A DNA stretch of 64,000 nucleotides from Amoebidium appalachense (GCA_963693365.1 CAVNZM010000013.1:496001-560000); one strand, 5' to 3'; shown: positions 1 to 25,316, numbered from the stretch's first letter. Notes: generated from the sequence alone by a model not told the origin. Program-made: numbers and translations.

Positions 1-278
1 GGGGGGGGGAGGGAGGGAGGGGGGGAGGGGAGAGAGGGCAGGGGGAGGGAGGGAGGGAGGAGCGGGGTAGAAAGGAAGGTGGGAGTGGAAAGGATGCTTG
101 GAGTAGGGATAGAAGGGGGGGGGGGGGGGAGGGGGGGAGGGAGGGGGGGGGGGGGGGGGGGCTGTGTCATGCACTAGGGTTACAATCTTTTCAGTTAGTC
201 AAATTCTTTAATCACGATTTTGATCTGGTTGTGTATGCAAAGAGGTGTGCTTTAAACCACAGTAATTGATTGGGTCTT

Positions 279-310
<32 letters not shown>

Positions 311-390
311 GGGGGGAGGGGGGGTCTCTTGGTCATGATTTCGATATCAGGGGAGGGGGAGGGGGGGTCTCTTGGTCATGATTCCGATAT
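1..390. repeat. G-rich low-complexity sequence with a short direct duplication
   Basis: Mostly poly-G with scattered A (1-160 and 285-370), separated by ordinary sequence at 165-280. A segment around 'ggtctcttggtcatgatt' occurs at about 324 and again at about 366, a 42-bp-period duplication. A T(10)G(n) homopolymer junction lies near 280. I see no coding region. Confidence 0.8.
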
Positions 391-584
391 CAAATGAAGT
401 GTGAGCAGATAAATGACACGATAAATACATTCCCCAGCCCCCCTTTTTTTAACCTTAAATACATCTGCACCAACAGATTATCTGAAAATATTCAAAAAAA
501 ATCCTGAAAAGTCCTATTTTACGAACAAATAATAACCACGAATCCATTCCGCAGTTGTGCGAAATTTACTCTCTGGATCTTTTT

Positions 585-4247
<3,663 letters not shown>

Positions 4248-4249
4248 GA

Positions 4250-4460
4250 AAGTGTGAACGGAGATTGAGTAGGTGTGTCTAGAAGAATGTTTCAGGGTGT
4301 AGGGGTGGTCGCTGAGCTTACAATCGTAAATGTATAAGTATTATGTGCTAATGAAGTGATTTTGTTGTAAGTATTTAAAATGGAACACAAAAAATCCGAA
4401 ACGTGACATATCACATTGGATCTGTCTGTGGTAAGGACCTTCGAGGGTACATTTCTCTTT

Positions 4461-4557
<97 letters not shown>

Positions 4558-4798
4558 TTGTTTTTGTGTGTGTGTGTGGGGGGGGGGGGGGGGGGAGGGA
4601 GGGGGGAGGGGGAGGAGGGGGGGGGGGGGGAGAGGGGAGGGGAGGGGGGAGGGGGGAGGGGGGAAGGGAGGGGAAGGGGGGGGGGGGAGGGGGAGGGGGA
4701 AAGGGGAAGGGAGGGGAGGTGGGGAGGAAGGGAGGGGGGGGAGGGGGGTCCTGATTCATTTGATTCTGTCTTTTCTTTCATTTTCCTTTTCTTGGTGC

Positions 4799-4835
<37 letters not shown>

Positions 4836-5290
4836 GGGAGAACACGACTTGGGGAGGTGAGGCTAAAGTAATTTTTTTTGTTGGGGGGCGGGGGGGGGGG
4901 GGGGGGGGGGGGGAGGGGAGAGGGGGTCCCGGAGGAGGGGGGAGATGGCCATTCCCCGGACGAGTTCAGTGATAGGATGGGAGGTAGGGACAGGAAGGCA
5001 TTTAGGTGTGAAAATGGAAGGAGGGAAGGAGGGAGCGTGGAGGCCTAGGAGGGACGGGGACTCCTTTTTTTTTTTTTTTTTTTGTGGGGGGGGGGGGGGG
5101 GGGGGAAGGGGGGGAGGGGGGGAGGGAGGGGGGAGAGGGCCATTCCCCGGACGAGCTCAGTGTAGGGATGTGAGGTAGGGACAGAGAGTCAGGGAGGTGT
5201 GAAAGTGGAAGGAGGGAGGGAGGGAGCGTGGAGGAGGGAATAGTAGGGACGGGGATTGGGGGAGCGATGAGAGGTTAGGGTTGAGTGGCG
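4250..5290. repeat. (CT)n, poly-G tracts and a 194-bp-period duplication
   Basis: After the MYND gene stop there is a CT dinucleotide array (about 4466-4548), then a G-rich stretch (4578-4750) and long poly-G runs (4801-4834, 4889-4912, 5085-5105). A segment with 'cattccccggacgag' and 'ggaggtagggacag'-like sequence at about 4948-5045 is repeated at about 5142-5235. A T(19)-GT-G(n) junction lies at 5065-5105. No gene is seen. Confidence 0.8.
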
Positions 5291-6415
5291 TGTGAGCCCG
5301 TGAGGGCATGTCGCATGCAACTGTATGTATAATTATCTGTCGAGGCACAGTTGTGTGTCGACACGCATGTGCGTGCAGGTATTGCACCTGGCAGATATAC
5401 ATTCCGGTGGGCATTCGGTCTTATATACACAATATCCTTACTAGTGCGAAACACAAATTTGGCATAACATATAACAAGCTCATGCACAGCACATACGCAC
5501 AATTGGCAATACACCTCGGGGAGCAGTTGAATTTACGTGGTCGTTGTTGTTGCATGTGCAGAAGTGATGATTCAGTTACTAAGTCTATCTGTAATTGAAG
5601 ATGTCAGTGATAACGTTCACTGAGCCATTGAAAAGTGATAGGCTTTTGCTCCCGGCGGGGGACTCGAGAGGGAGGGGAGGGGGGGGGGGGGGGGGGGGGG
5701 TTCAAAACTGTGTAAATGTCCCTTTTTAACCATCGGTGTAAACAACGCACATAATTATAGGACGCGCCTACATGTTATCTGGCTTCATGCCAAACAGCGC
5801 AACGTGCCGAGTCAGCGGACACGGCCGTCGAGCGTCGCCGACTGAGTTCAGCGCGCTGGGGTTGGGGCCTGCCCCAACCGGCCATTGAATCAAGCAATTG
5901 AAGCAAGCGGACAGCCAATCAGAGATGTGGTGCTCTCCCTACTAATCACATTGTTAGTTTTGTAGATGATAATAACCAAATGTGGCTTTTTGTATTCTGG
6001 AGTACCCAATCACATCTAAATATCAACAACAACCAATCATATATGTTTGAATAGATCTGAATATATTCCGTCAATAAAGCCATCTGCCAATCCCGGACAC
6101 GCCACCGTGCGTTTTATGGTGTCACGAGCGGTTGCGGGGAAGGCGGCGCAAAGAGGGACAAACAAAAGAAAAAAAGAGGTTCTGTTGATACTTAAAAAGA
6201 CGGGTAAATTAATATGACGTTATTTGTTTTATAATGGATGTTGCTGAAAAGCCGAATTGTCTTCTCACTCTCCTGATTATAGTCTTTGAATTCTGAACCG
6301 TCTATTTGTGCACGTCGGAATTGTTTGTTGTTCGCGGCATAGAACCCGGCATGCGCAAAAGCAGGAGCAATTTGCGTGCCTCGAAATACCGCGTGGTACA
6401 CCCCAGCCCTAAGGG
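5291..6415. other. Intergenic, no supported gene
   Basis: Unique sequence of ordinary composition apart from a poly-G run at 5678-5700. An AATAAA lies near 6072, followed by GC-rich sequence. Short open frames on either strand show no recognisable domain and no convincing splice context. It probably holds the 5' flank of the receptor gene. Confidence 0.5.
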
Positions 6416-6462
6416 GGTATAAAAGCGGCTTGCTAGCGCACTCAGAGCGCTCTTTCACTCAC
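6416..6462 (+). promoter_or_regulatory. TATA-box core promoter candidate upstream of the receptor gene
   Basis: 'ggtataaaagcggc' at about 6416-6429 is a strong TATA box. About 28-35 bp downstream lies 'ctctttcactcacat', an initiator-like pyrimidine stretch. The receptor start codon is about 400 bp further on, which would give a long leader or a 5'-UTR intron. The link to that gene is inference. Confidence 0.4.
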
Positions 6463-6855
6463 ATAGCCGACAAACATGTTATAACATGTTATTATAATAG
6501 ACTTTGAACGAACCGGTGCCTATACACGAATGATAGACATAGCGTGGATCATGAGTCGCTATGACACCTTCATGTGATCACATGCAACTTGTTTATAAAC
6601 ATAGCAACTAACGACATATGAAACGCTTAAGGTTGAGGCAGTGATTCTCCACAATACATTTACTTATATTAAGAATTTATTTAAATGGGGTTTTCTCACG
6701 TTGCGCACCACATCCACGGAGCATTTGATTCTCGCTTCCCAATTATATCCGTTATAACAATATTACATTAGCTTCGAAAGATTTTGGTTTTTCCCAATCC
6801 CAACACAGTGCTAGGCTCCAGAATTAATACTGATTTCGTGCTGTGGATCATCACA

Positions 6856-17945
<11,090 letters not shown>

Positions 17946-18166
17946 TTAAAAGTTAAAGTCTTGGCTCTTGAGGCCTATTGGTCACCAAATGGTGATAAAC
18001 TGTGATGATTAATGAATGAATGGATATATAAATAGAATTGGGTTAATTCGGGTCACTTGCAGATGTTTTTTGACTGTTCGCCAAAATTTAAGGTTGGGTG
18101 GTTCACACACATAATCTTTCACCATTTTTGGGGAGACATTATGATACATGTATGTGCAAATTAATA

Positions 18167-18406
18167 CAGATACCGTCCGCGAATAAGAACCCCCCAAAAT
18201 GTGGCCCGGGGGGCAGAATCTTAAATTTATTGGAGGGTCACGGTCAGAATCTTAATGGCGGGGGGCTATCCAGTATGATTTACTCATCCGTCCGCCAATA
18301 AGATCACCCCGAAAACTTGCCGGGGGGCAGAATCTTTTTTAAAAAAACCGATTTTGCCGGGGGCGAAATCTTATTGGCGGGGGTTCTTATTCGCGGACAG
18401 TATCTG
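18167..18406. mobile_element. TIR element (MITE), 240 bp, TA target duplication
   Basis: The left end 'cagataccgtccgcgaataa' and the reverse complement of the right end ('cagatactgtccgcgaataa') match through about 28 bp. The element is flanked by TA at 18165-18166 and 18407-18408. The interior has further inverted segments ('cgtccgccaataagatcacc', 'cttattggcgggg') and no coding capacity. The TIR core GTCCGCG-N-ATAA also occurs in the larger element at 24135. Confidence 0.75.
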
Positions 18407-18408
18407 TA

Positions 18409-19540
18409 ATGCATATGATGATGATCATGGCTAAAAACTGTGTAATAAGTGAACTATTCAAATAGCCTGCTTGAGGTCGACTCTGCCAAAAACAACAACT
18501 TGGCAAAATAAAAACCACAAGGAAGACTCGGTTACGTACAACCCCCTCGGCGTTGGTTATGACGGGTCAGAAGAGCTTTATTGGACGTCTTAGAGATTCT
18601 GAATTACGGGGGGGATTTTCTCACGGTTCTTATATTAATAATTAAGGGTCAAAGTTTCATGGCCATGATCATTTTCTTTAATGGTCGGTAACTGCATGCA
18701 GCAAGCACTTGCGCAGTAATGTTGGTTTCAACCTCTAAATGGTTAATTATGTAGTTAGGTCTATGCAAGTTTGATGGGGCAAGCAGGACGTCGGCATAGA
18801 TACGCACAAATCCGATCGGATAGGTCATGGTCCCCCCGGGGGGGGGGGGGGGGGGGGAGGGGGAGCCTAGGGGGGTGTACAGGGGGAGGGCGTACCTGGC
18901 CGGGGTCACAGTGGGTGGGGGTGAGGGGGGGGGGGGGGGGAGAGGGAGAGGGAGGGGGAGCGGGATCCGGAATCCGAAGGGTGGGAAGGGGGACGGGAGA
19001 CTCTCGAGGGAGGAGCGCGGGGGGAAGGGGGTGGGAGGGGAGGGAGGGGGGATGGGTGAGGGGAAGAGGATGGGAGAGGGGAAGGAGGCCGGGAGGGGAG
19101 GGGGAGGGGGGGGGAGGAAGGAAAGGGCCCCGGGGTGGGGTGGGGGGGGGGGGGGGGGGGGGCAGAAGGGGGGGGGAGGAGGGGCAGCAACTGTCAAGAT
19201 TATTTGCAAACTCCGAATCGAATCCTCCCTTGCCTGGAGAGAATACATAAGTTGGGGCGAGAAATACGTACGAATGAAGACCCATCGTCTACAGGTCCTC
19301 GTTTTATTGTCTTCATCTATAGGAAGAAGGCTGGTGGCAAACCACGACATATATCATTACTCCTGAAAGGGAACTTATATATGTAAATACGCGGTGTTAC
19401 ACCTGCATTAGCAGGAATCCTATAGCCACTTCATAATAGTAGCCATGGCCGGACCGGTATACTATGCACTATGAAATTGGTATTGGATCTAAGACTTGTT
19501 ACAATTATCATATTGATATGTGTGCACATACATGATCAAT
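18409..19540. other. Intergenic with G-rich block; no supported gene
   Basis: 18409-18650 is unique sequence. A minus-strand frame of about 60 codons ends near 18649 and another lies at 19190-19350. They are separated by a G-rich block (18835-19185) with poly-G runs. No conserved domain is visible and the splice phases do not join convincingly, so I do not call a gene. Confidence 0.4.
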
Positions 19541-19568
19541 AGTTCAATCATCATGCATGCATAGTAGG

Positions 19569-20032
19569 CTACTTCCTGCAGCAGTATTCGGCGGAGCATA
19601 CGGGCACCTTTTTATTGGCGTAGGGCAGGCAGGGCATGGAGTCGGTGGGCCACGTTTCTGGGGGGCAGTGGGTGCCTGTGGCGTAGAACCAGTCTTTGCA
19701 GTTATGGGGCGTTCCGCTCTCGAGGCGATCATCCTTGTCGCCTCCATCTGCAGCTTCAGCCTGCCGCCGTTCGCGTGTGAGTGTCTGCGGCACGCAGCAC
19801 ACATCCACCGTGCACTTGCCGAACACCTCGTGGCCCATCCAGCGCGCACACCGCCTGTTGCTCAAAACGTCGTTGTGGTCGGGGCACGCACTAACAACGT
19901 TATTAATATTAACGTCGGAGGCGTCCCATTCGCTGCAAGTCATGACGTAGTTCTGTGTGCGGGGGGGGGGGGGGGGTGGGTGGTGCGGCCCAAGGCAACA
20001 GCCAGCGCAGCGGCGAGCAGAATAACCTTCAT
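19569..20032 (-). pseudogene. Secreted cysteine-rich protein paralogue, frame broken in a G run
   Basis: The minus-strand start codon at 20032-20030 opens MKVILLAAALAVALG, a signal peptide, but this frame ends soon after a proline run. The mature part (NRRCARWMGHEVF, then HNCKDWFYATGTHCPP, ending EYCCRK) is open in another frame. The switch falls in the G run at about 19961-19976, so one base in that homopolymer decides whether the gene is intact. The protein has two modules, each ending in C-x4-CC. It is paralogous to the gene at 21718-22155, with the same promoter-proximal 'cccaccacc' before the ATG. Head-to-head orientation with that gene suggests an inverted duplication. It could be a sequencing error rather than a true pseudogene. 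Function unknown. Confidence 0.7.
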
Positions 20033-20483
20033 GGTGGTGGGTGTGTGGGTGGGGTGGAGTGGTGGTGGTTTGGCTTGAAGCTTTAGTGTATGTGATCGCG
20101 AGTTTGAAGTGTGGCGGAGTTTTGTCGGCATTCTGCACGAGAGAGCCGTTTTTAATATACGCGCATTGCCCCGTGCTCAAACGGGCAGCGGCTCACAATC
20201 ACTCTGGCATTCGGCAACATGGTAAAGAATAAACATCAAGTAGATTGGCTCAAATCGATGTGTCCGCCCGGCCGGGCGGCGGGTGCATGCGCGGGGACGG
20301 AAGGGCCGAAGGGAGAGGAAGGGAAGGGGAGGGGAGGGGGCGCGCGCGGGTGGGTGGATGGGGGTGGGGGTGGGGGTGGGGGGGGGGTGAGGGGGTGGAG
20401 GAGGAGGGATAAGGAGCTTATCCGTTCCAAATTCTAGCTGCTATAATATTAGTGTGTGCAGGAGTAAGTTCTGAACAGTTGAC

Positions 20484-21081
20484 ATGCATGTAGCCTGCAG
20501 GACATGCTCTGTTGGTCTAATATCATGCACATACTTTATCAGTCGGCGCCACGCAATCATCGACAGGCAGGCTGCGAGTTGCAAGTATCTGTTTGAAACT
20601 TTGAACACGCCGGCGCACCCTCAGGTAAGTTATATTCAACAAATGTTTGAAGAACCTATTCGTTTATTCGTTCTGTTTGTTCCCTTGCGTCAATTTGCGT
20701 GCATGGCATCATGCCCCTAAATAGCAGCACAACGGAATTCCAGATCGATAAAAATTTGGTTCAGGAATGCTGCGGTAGTCACTGGCTCACTGTACCTGGT
20801 GCCAGACTCCAGCAGTGCGGGCTTACCCAATTCCCATCCATGCCGGTTCTAATTTACACAACAAGGTAGGCAAAAACTCTAGAACAACTACATATGGTGC
20901 ACATTACCGCTTTCTAACTTTTTTTTACTTTGGCGTAGGGCTGTACAGAGCTGCCCGAGCGAGATCACGTGACCTCGCCCGCACTGGGATGATAGGCAGG
21001 CGCACCCGGCTCACGGCAGCCAGATTGGCCATCGCTCTCACAAGCACAGGCGCAATACAGACTCTCAGCAGCTCTGTGTGA
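20484..21081 (+). CDS. Possible small spliced gene, product unknown
   Basis: Three short segments have good splice borders: one ending CCTCAG|GTAAGT near 20625, one from TAG|TCACTGG (20780) to AACAAG|GTAGGC (20865), and one starting GCGTAG|GGCTG near 20940. Phase 0 joins the first two; the third then closes quickly (LPERDHVTSPALG, stop). No domain is recognised. The segment sits between the divergent cysteine-rich paralogues. I have low confidence that this is a protein-coding gene. Confidence 0.25.
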
Positions 21082-21612
21082 GTCCCGTCACCGCCCCTCA
21101 CACTAAGTGCCTCGTTCCCCTTTTTCCCTCTTGTTCCTTAGTCCCATGTACCACTAGCTTAGGTAGAGCGCACGTATGGACAGTTGGAATGCTTGCATGA
21201 TCGTTCGACGGGCTCCCAATCAGATCTTGAATAGCAATCTTGTAACTCTAGTACGTGATATGTAGCCACTCATCAAAAGCGACGACGATGCGGGCACTTT
21301 GCACCTTGTCCTCGGACCTGCAAGGTGCACTGCCCACCGTATACACCTTTAGGTGGGCAGATATTTCCCGTTTCGGTCTTTACATAACGCTTTAAGTAGA
21401 AAAATAAGTCTTCTGCATTGCACAACTAAATTAGCATTCTGCTTGAGGATTCTTTTGCGGGATAACAAAAAGTAGACGATAGTGTGCAGATAGAAACAGC
21501 CTGAGGCCTACCTGGTAGAATCAGTAACAAATTCAATTTGCAAGTAACAACCTAATCCAATCAAATATAAACCTCGTCGATGCATAATTACCGAGCCAAA
21601 CCAAGCCACGGC
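21082..21612. other. Intergenic upstream of the cysteine-rich gene
   Basis: Unique sequence without an open frame of note. A GC-rich imperfect palindrome around 21290-21360 includes 'gcactttgcaccttgtcctc' and 'ctgcaaggtgcactgcccac' and could form a hairpin. Nothing else stands out. Confidence 0.45.
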
Positions 21613-21626
21613 GACTATAAATATGC
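21613..21626 (+). promoter_or_regulatory. TATA box of the cysteine-rich gene
   Basis: 'gactataaatatgc' lies about 100 bp before the ATG at 21718. The minus-strand paralogue has an AT-rich 'gtatattaaaaacg' at a similar distance (about 20150-20163). Placement, not experiment, supports the call. Confidence 0.45.
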
Positions 21627-21717
21627 TTCCTACTTCACAAACAACGTCAGAACTCAACGATCACAATCTCCTTGGTGCCAGCGAACCCAACCCACTTCAC
21701 CCAACCCACCCACCACC

Positions 21718-22155
21718 ATGAAGGTCATTCTGTTCGCCGCTGCGCTGGCTGTTGCCTCGGGCCGCACCACCCACCCCCGCACACAGAACTACGTCAGCGA
21801 ATGGGACGCCTCCAACGCAAACGTTAGTGCGTGTCCTGACCAATACGACGTTTTGAGCAACAGACGGTGTGCGCGCTGGATGGGCCACGAGGTGTTCGAC
21901 AAGTGCACGGTGGATGTGTGCTGCGTGCAGCAGACACTTGCACTTGCACGGCGGCAGGCTGAGGTTGCAGATGGCGGCGAGGAGGATGATGGGCTCGAGA
22001 GCGGAACCGTGACGCCCCATAACTGCAAAGACTGGTTCTACGCCACATACACCCACTGCCCCCCAGACACGTGGCCCACCGACTCCATGCCCCGCCTGCC
22101 CTACGCCAATAAGAAGGTGCCCGTCTGCTCGGTCGAATACTGCTGCAGGGTTTAG
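21718..22155 (+). CDS. Small secreted cysteine-rich protein with two 5-Cys modules (145 aa)
   Basis: The ATG at 21718 opens a signal peptide (MKVILFAAALAVASG). The mature chain has ten cysteines in two similar halves. Module 1 runs from SACPDQY through NRRCARW to KCTVDVCC; module 2 runs from HNCKDWF through THCPPDTW to VCSVEYCC. Each ends C-x4-CC, suggesting internal duplication and a disulphide-stabilised extracellular protein. An acidic linker (DGGEEDDG) separates the modules. The gene is single-exon with a TATA box about 100 bp upstream and lies head-to-head with the paralogue at 19569-20032. I do not recognise the family and assign no activity. Confidence 0.72.
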   Translation: MKVILFAAALAVASGRTTHPRTQNYVSEWDASNANVSACPDQYDVLSNRRCARWMGHEVFDKCTVDVCCVQQTLALARRQAEVADGGEEDDGLESGTVTPHNCKDWFYATYTHCPPDTWPTDSMPRLPYANKKVPVCSVEYCCRV

Positions 22156-22361
22156 TGTTTACGAGGATTAACATTCAAACTCCTTAGTAGTGCAACGATT
22201 TTTGATATAATTTCTAGCAATAGATAAATGTGACCACAAAGTGCATAATGGCCAAGTGTTTAAATGCCACATATTAAGGGTTTTTCAGAAGAGAAAGGGC
22301 TTCCTCTTGTATTATATATAAGACCAAAACTTCATGTGGTTCATACATACAGTTGACCGGG

Positions 22362-22413
22362 TGGAAGACGGCGATCGGAAACGTGCTCGCATACAGCCAC
22401 TACTACCCCGACT
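22362..22413 (+). pseudogene. Fragment of the virus-like nuclease gene
   Basis: About 50 bp encoding WKTAIGNVLAYSHYYPD is identical to part of the minus-strand gene at 51098-51454, then stops at a non-homologous TGTTGTAATACG. It is an orphan fragment without start or end. It links this virus-like cluster with the one at 48.7-51.5 kb. Confidence 0.65.
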
Positions 22414-22745
22414 GTTGTAATACGTAATATTTACATATGGTAAGATCTTCTCAGTTTGTGTTATGTTTCAGTTCATATGCTTAGTGTAAATGCCACACTC
22501 CTATTATGTAAAGTGTAGCATCGATCTCCGATATAACATGCTTGTATACTTGTAATCGTGTTGTATCGGCTCCAATCGTGTATCATGGTGATATCGATTA
22601 GAATATTTATATGTGTGTACACGGATCCACAGCAGGCAATATCATCGTGCTGCTCCAGACTTATCTTCCATGCTGAGCATCGGTTGTATTTGCGCCCCAC
22701 TACAATGTTAATATCGGGGGGCTCAAGCCCGGTGTTGGATCACTG

Positions 22746-23515
22746 ATGGATCCAGTGATCGAGGTAAGAATGCCAAGTATCTGGGTCGGGATGGGGGACT
22801 TTTTCCTTGAGGTTGTTGGGGTGCACCCACTGAGCAAATGGCTGAGCAACCCTCAGCCTAGCGAGCGGTACTTTGTTATGGTGCTAGGCGAACCCGCGCA
22901 TCGTTCATGCATCGTCATAGACAGGGAGTTGAAAGTCGTGGAGTATTTCAACCACCAGAAAAGAGCAAACCACATCCACCAGGCCCTCGAGAGTGTTCTC
23001 AAACTCTATGACCCGGCCTCAACCGGGCTGGAGAATTATGAACACACAAGCGTTTGCAACGATTTGCAGCTGCAGAACTGGACGCATGAGGTTTCGTTCG
23101 AGTTCCAGGACCCTAAGTCGATTGGGCCTGTGCGTCCTGGTGGCCCGTATACGTGCTCCTGCGGACCTCACGGTCACCGTGGCTATCCAAGAACCTAGGC
23201 AACAGGTCTGTCGGCAGCCTCGTCTGTGACTACATCACCAAGAATTTTGCCCAAAGCAACGGCTTTCGGACGGTCTACGACATTGGACGCACTTTGTCAC
23301 TTCTTGGCAAACGCGTGGTCGAAAAGTACCAGGACGTCATTGCCGCCATGCTGCCCGGGCTCGCGCAGCCTGTCCCGTACGAGCTAGTCATGCACTATGC
23401 CCTCAACAAGACGATCGTGCTTAATGACGACGAGCTCATGGCCATCGGCCTGCCGGGGCACAGAGACGGCGAAGATCTGGTGCAGGCGTTCAAACGTACG
23501 GTGATATATCCATGA
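22746..23515 (+). pseudogene. Virus-like protein resembling large-DNA-virus cysteine proteases, one frameshift
   Basis: The first frame runs from the ATG at 22746 and includes YFVMVLGEPAHRSCIVIDR and VVEYFNHQ, like the His-...-hydrophobic-Asp strand and 'EYFD' of Ulp1/adenain-type proteases of large DNA viruses and Polintons. Near 23120 the reading must move to another frame, where ACASWWPVYVLLR resembles the catalytic-Cys helix region (CxxWS...LR) and continues to a stop at 23513-23515. One base decides the join. GC content is higher than in the surroundings. Homology is inferred from pattern only. Alternatives are another viral protein or a chance resemblance. Neighbours on both sides are also virus-like. 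Confidence 0.4.
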
Positions 23516-23671
23516 TTCTCCACCCCACAGAAGTCATTCTTTCCGGTTCAAGACCCACCCTCTCAATGAGAATGATACCCCGGGATACTCGCGTACAGTC
23601 GTTGTTTATTCATCGGATATTTGGCGTTTCGATTACCTAAGATCGAACAGGAGTTGGTGAGTGAGTCTCCT

Positions 23672-24043
23672 TCACCGGAGCGGCTCATGTCTCAGCGCCC
23701 CAGCCACCCGCGCGAGCCATGCCGTGCGGTCGTCGCCGAGGCGCCCGGCAAAGTCGGCGTAGGGCATCTGCGTCGAAAACCACTGGCCCTTCTCCTCGTT
23801 CCAGTACCGCAGCCCGTTGGCTTTCGAGACTTCCATGCGCGGGCAACGTCCGCATTCGGGAAAGCGGTTGGTGTCGGCCTCCCAGCCTGCCCCCAGCCGC
23901 TTGTCGTACAGGAGGGCCGCACAGGTCGGTGCGTCGCAGGGGGCGTCACGGTCAGCGCCAAAAACACCAGCAACGGCGTCGCGCAGCGCGAGTGCAAGGA
24001 GCATGGTCACGCACAGGGCCATGAGCAGGAGGACCAGCTGCAT
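23672..24043 (-). CDS. Small single-TM protein in the virus-like cluster (123 aa)
   Basis: The ATG at 24043 opens MQLVLLLMALCVTMLLALAL, an N-terminal signal anchor. A compact domain follows with cysteines in DAPCDAPTC and ECGRC, and an aromatic stretch GLRYWNEEKGQWF. The frame is fully open with no intron and GC-rich codons. Compact layout and composition match the neighbouring virus-like ORFs. The product is unrecognised; a virion or ER-membrane protein is a guess from context. Confidence 0.5.
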   Translation of the reverse strand: MQLVLLLMALCVTMLLALALRDAVAGVFGADRDAPCDAPTCAALLYDKRLGAGWEADTNRFPECGRCPRMEVSKANGLRYWNEEKGQWFSTQMPYADFAGRLGDDRTAWLARVAGALRHEPLR

Positions 24044-24134
24044 TGTTACGTCACCGGCGCATAAGGGCGGAGGAATCGGTGGAAGGGGGTGAACCTTACG
24101 GGGTACAATTTGACGGTGCGAATATCCTCACATA

Positions 24135-24567
24135 CAGTGTCCGTCCGCGCATAACATAACCCGCCAACAACATAATGTCGACGCCGATTTCGAAAAAATC
24201 TTAGCATAATGACCTCGGTCATTTTCCGGGATTATGTTAGCGCAACAAGGGGTCCCATACATATAGCATAATAGTTCATAAGGCAATCAGGACCCTTATA
24301 AACCCCCATTGTTTAGTATTTCGGATTTGGTTTTGGTGTTAAAGCGGCCGCTGCCCCGCGCGCGCCAAATGCAAAGAACTTCGAGCCAATCACCAACGCA
24401 GCTCGCATTTGGCACAAACACGTCGAGGCACCAACGTCCGACTCATATACCTACACTACTTCAACGGTATCGTAGCTATACATATAGGCAGGTGGAAAGT
24501 AGTTGTTTAATGTTTACCAATTGCAACGATCATGACCAACCAGAAGTTCAAGTGCAGGCACACACAG

Positions 24568-24598
<31 letters not shown>

Positions 24599-24774
24599 TC
24601 TTACTCAGTTGGGTGGCGGGTAGCTGCCGCGGGGAGGGGGGGGGGGGGGGGGGGGGGGCTTTACATGATTGAGACGGGCTCTGGAAGCCTAAAAAAAAAC
24701 ACTAATAAAAAGTTAACATAACGACCTGGTCCACGACCCTTGTCCCCGCGGTATGTTATGCGCGGACGGACACT
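24135..24774. mobile_element. TIR element, about 640 bp, non-autonomous
   Basis: The left end 'agtgtccgtccgcgcataac' (24136 onward) is matched by the reverse complement of the right end, ending at 24774, over about 24 bp through ATAACATA. A TA lies at 24133-24134 and at 24774-24775, but the two ends differ by CA, so the exact border is uncertain. The interior has no transposase; it holds a CA array (24564-24595) and poly-G (24637-24658). The TIR core resembles the element at 18167. Its right end truncates a minus-strand ORF. Confidence 0.65.
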
Positions 24775-24888
24775 AAAGTCCCTCGTTTGTGTCTTCGTGC
24801 CCCCGGAAGACAAACACTTGAACTGCGGGAACTCTTTCCAGAGAAACGACATGTCCACCTTGGGGTTTTTCTTGCCGCTGGCAGCCAT
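24775..24888 (-). pseudogene. Truncated virus-cluster ORF cut by the TIR element
   Basis: From the ATG at 24888 a basic N terminus (MAASGKKNPKVDMSFLWKEF) is open for about 38 codons until the TIR border at about 24774. The frame continues only into transposon sequence. The rest of the gene may lie beyond the element or be lost. Product unrecognised. Confidence 0.4.
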
Positions 24889-25003
24889 CCTGTGTCAGAC
24901 TGGCTCGGTTTGCTCGTGTGTGCTGTTTATATACTGCCGCTCACAGGTGGATGGGTTTTCGTCATCGTTGCGTGAAGCTGAAGTGTTAATCTGCCGGTAG
25001 TGC

Positions 25004-25316
25004 ATGCACATCACGCACGGCGACCGCTTTGTCAGCCGCAACCTCGCGCTGCTCAGCTGCCCGGTGGAATGGCCTGAGGACCTGGCCAACACGAGGCACA
25101 CGGGCATGCGTCTGCAGTGGCGGCGCGAAGGCGACCTGGTCACCGCCATGCTCGGGGCCACCCGCATGTACTGGAGGGCGCTGCCCAAGGCCAACGTCGT
25201 CACGTTCAGCTACTGCCCGCTCCCGCAGCCCAACCACGTTCCCGACACGGGTCTGGCGGGCGTGCGGGTGCGTCTGCACGACACAGACCCGCCGGCCCTC
25301 CCCCCACCTCGCCCCA
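25004..25316 (+). CDS. Partial virus-like ORF running into the assembly gap
   Basis: From the ATG at 25004 (MHITHGDRFVSRNLALL) at least 104 codons are open until the N block. Composition is GC-rich (CTGCCC, GCGCTG-type codons) and unlike the AT-richer flanks. No domain is recognised. The sequence after the gap (25817) is AT-rich and clearly different, so the end is unknown. Confidence 0.45.

Noticed and set aside
5700-6120. Possible solo LTR ending near 'caataaagcc' followed by a 'tggtgtcacgag' primer-site-like sequence
   Set aside because: No paired LTR, no clear TG...CA borders and no internal element; the resemblance is too short.
18649-19350. A two-exon minus-strand gene across the G-rich block
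   Set aside because: No acceptor gives a matching phase and neither end segment shows a recognisable domain.
24135-24774. Idea that precise excision of the TIR element at the TA would restore the minus-strand ORF beginning at 24888
   Set aside because: With the TA borders seen, the joined frame stops almost at once; a one-base difference would be needed, so I do not claim a simple gene interruption.
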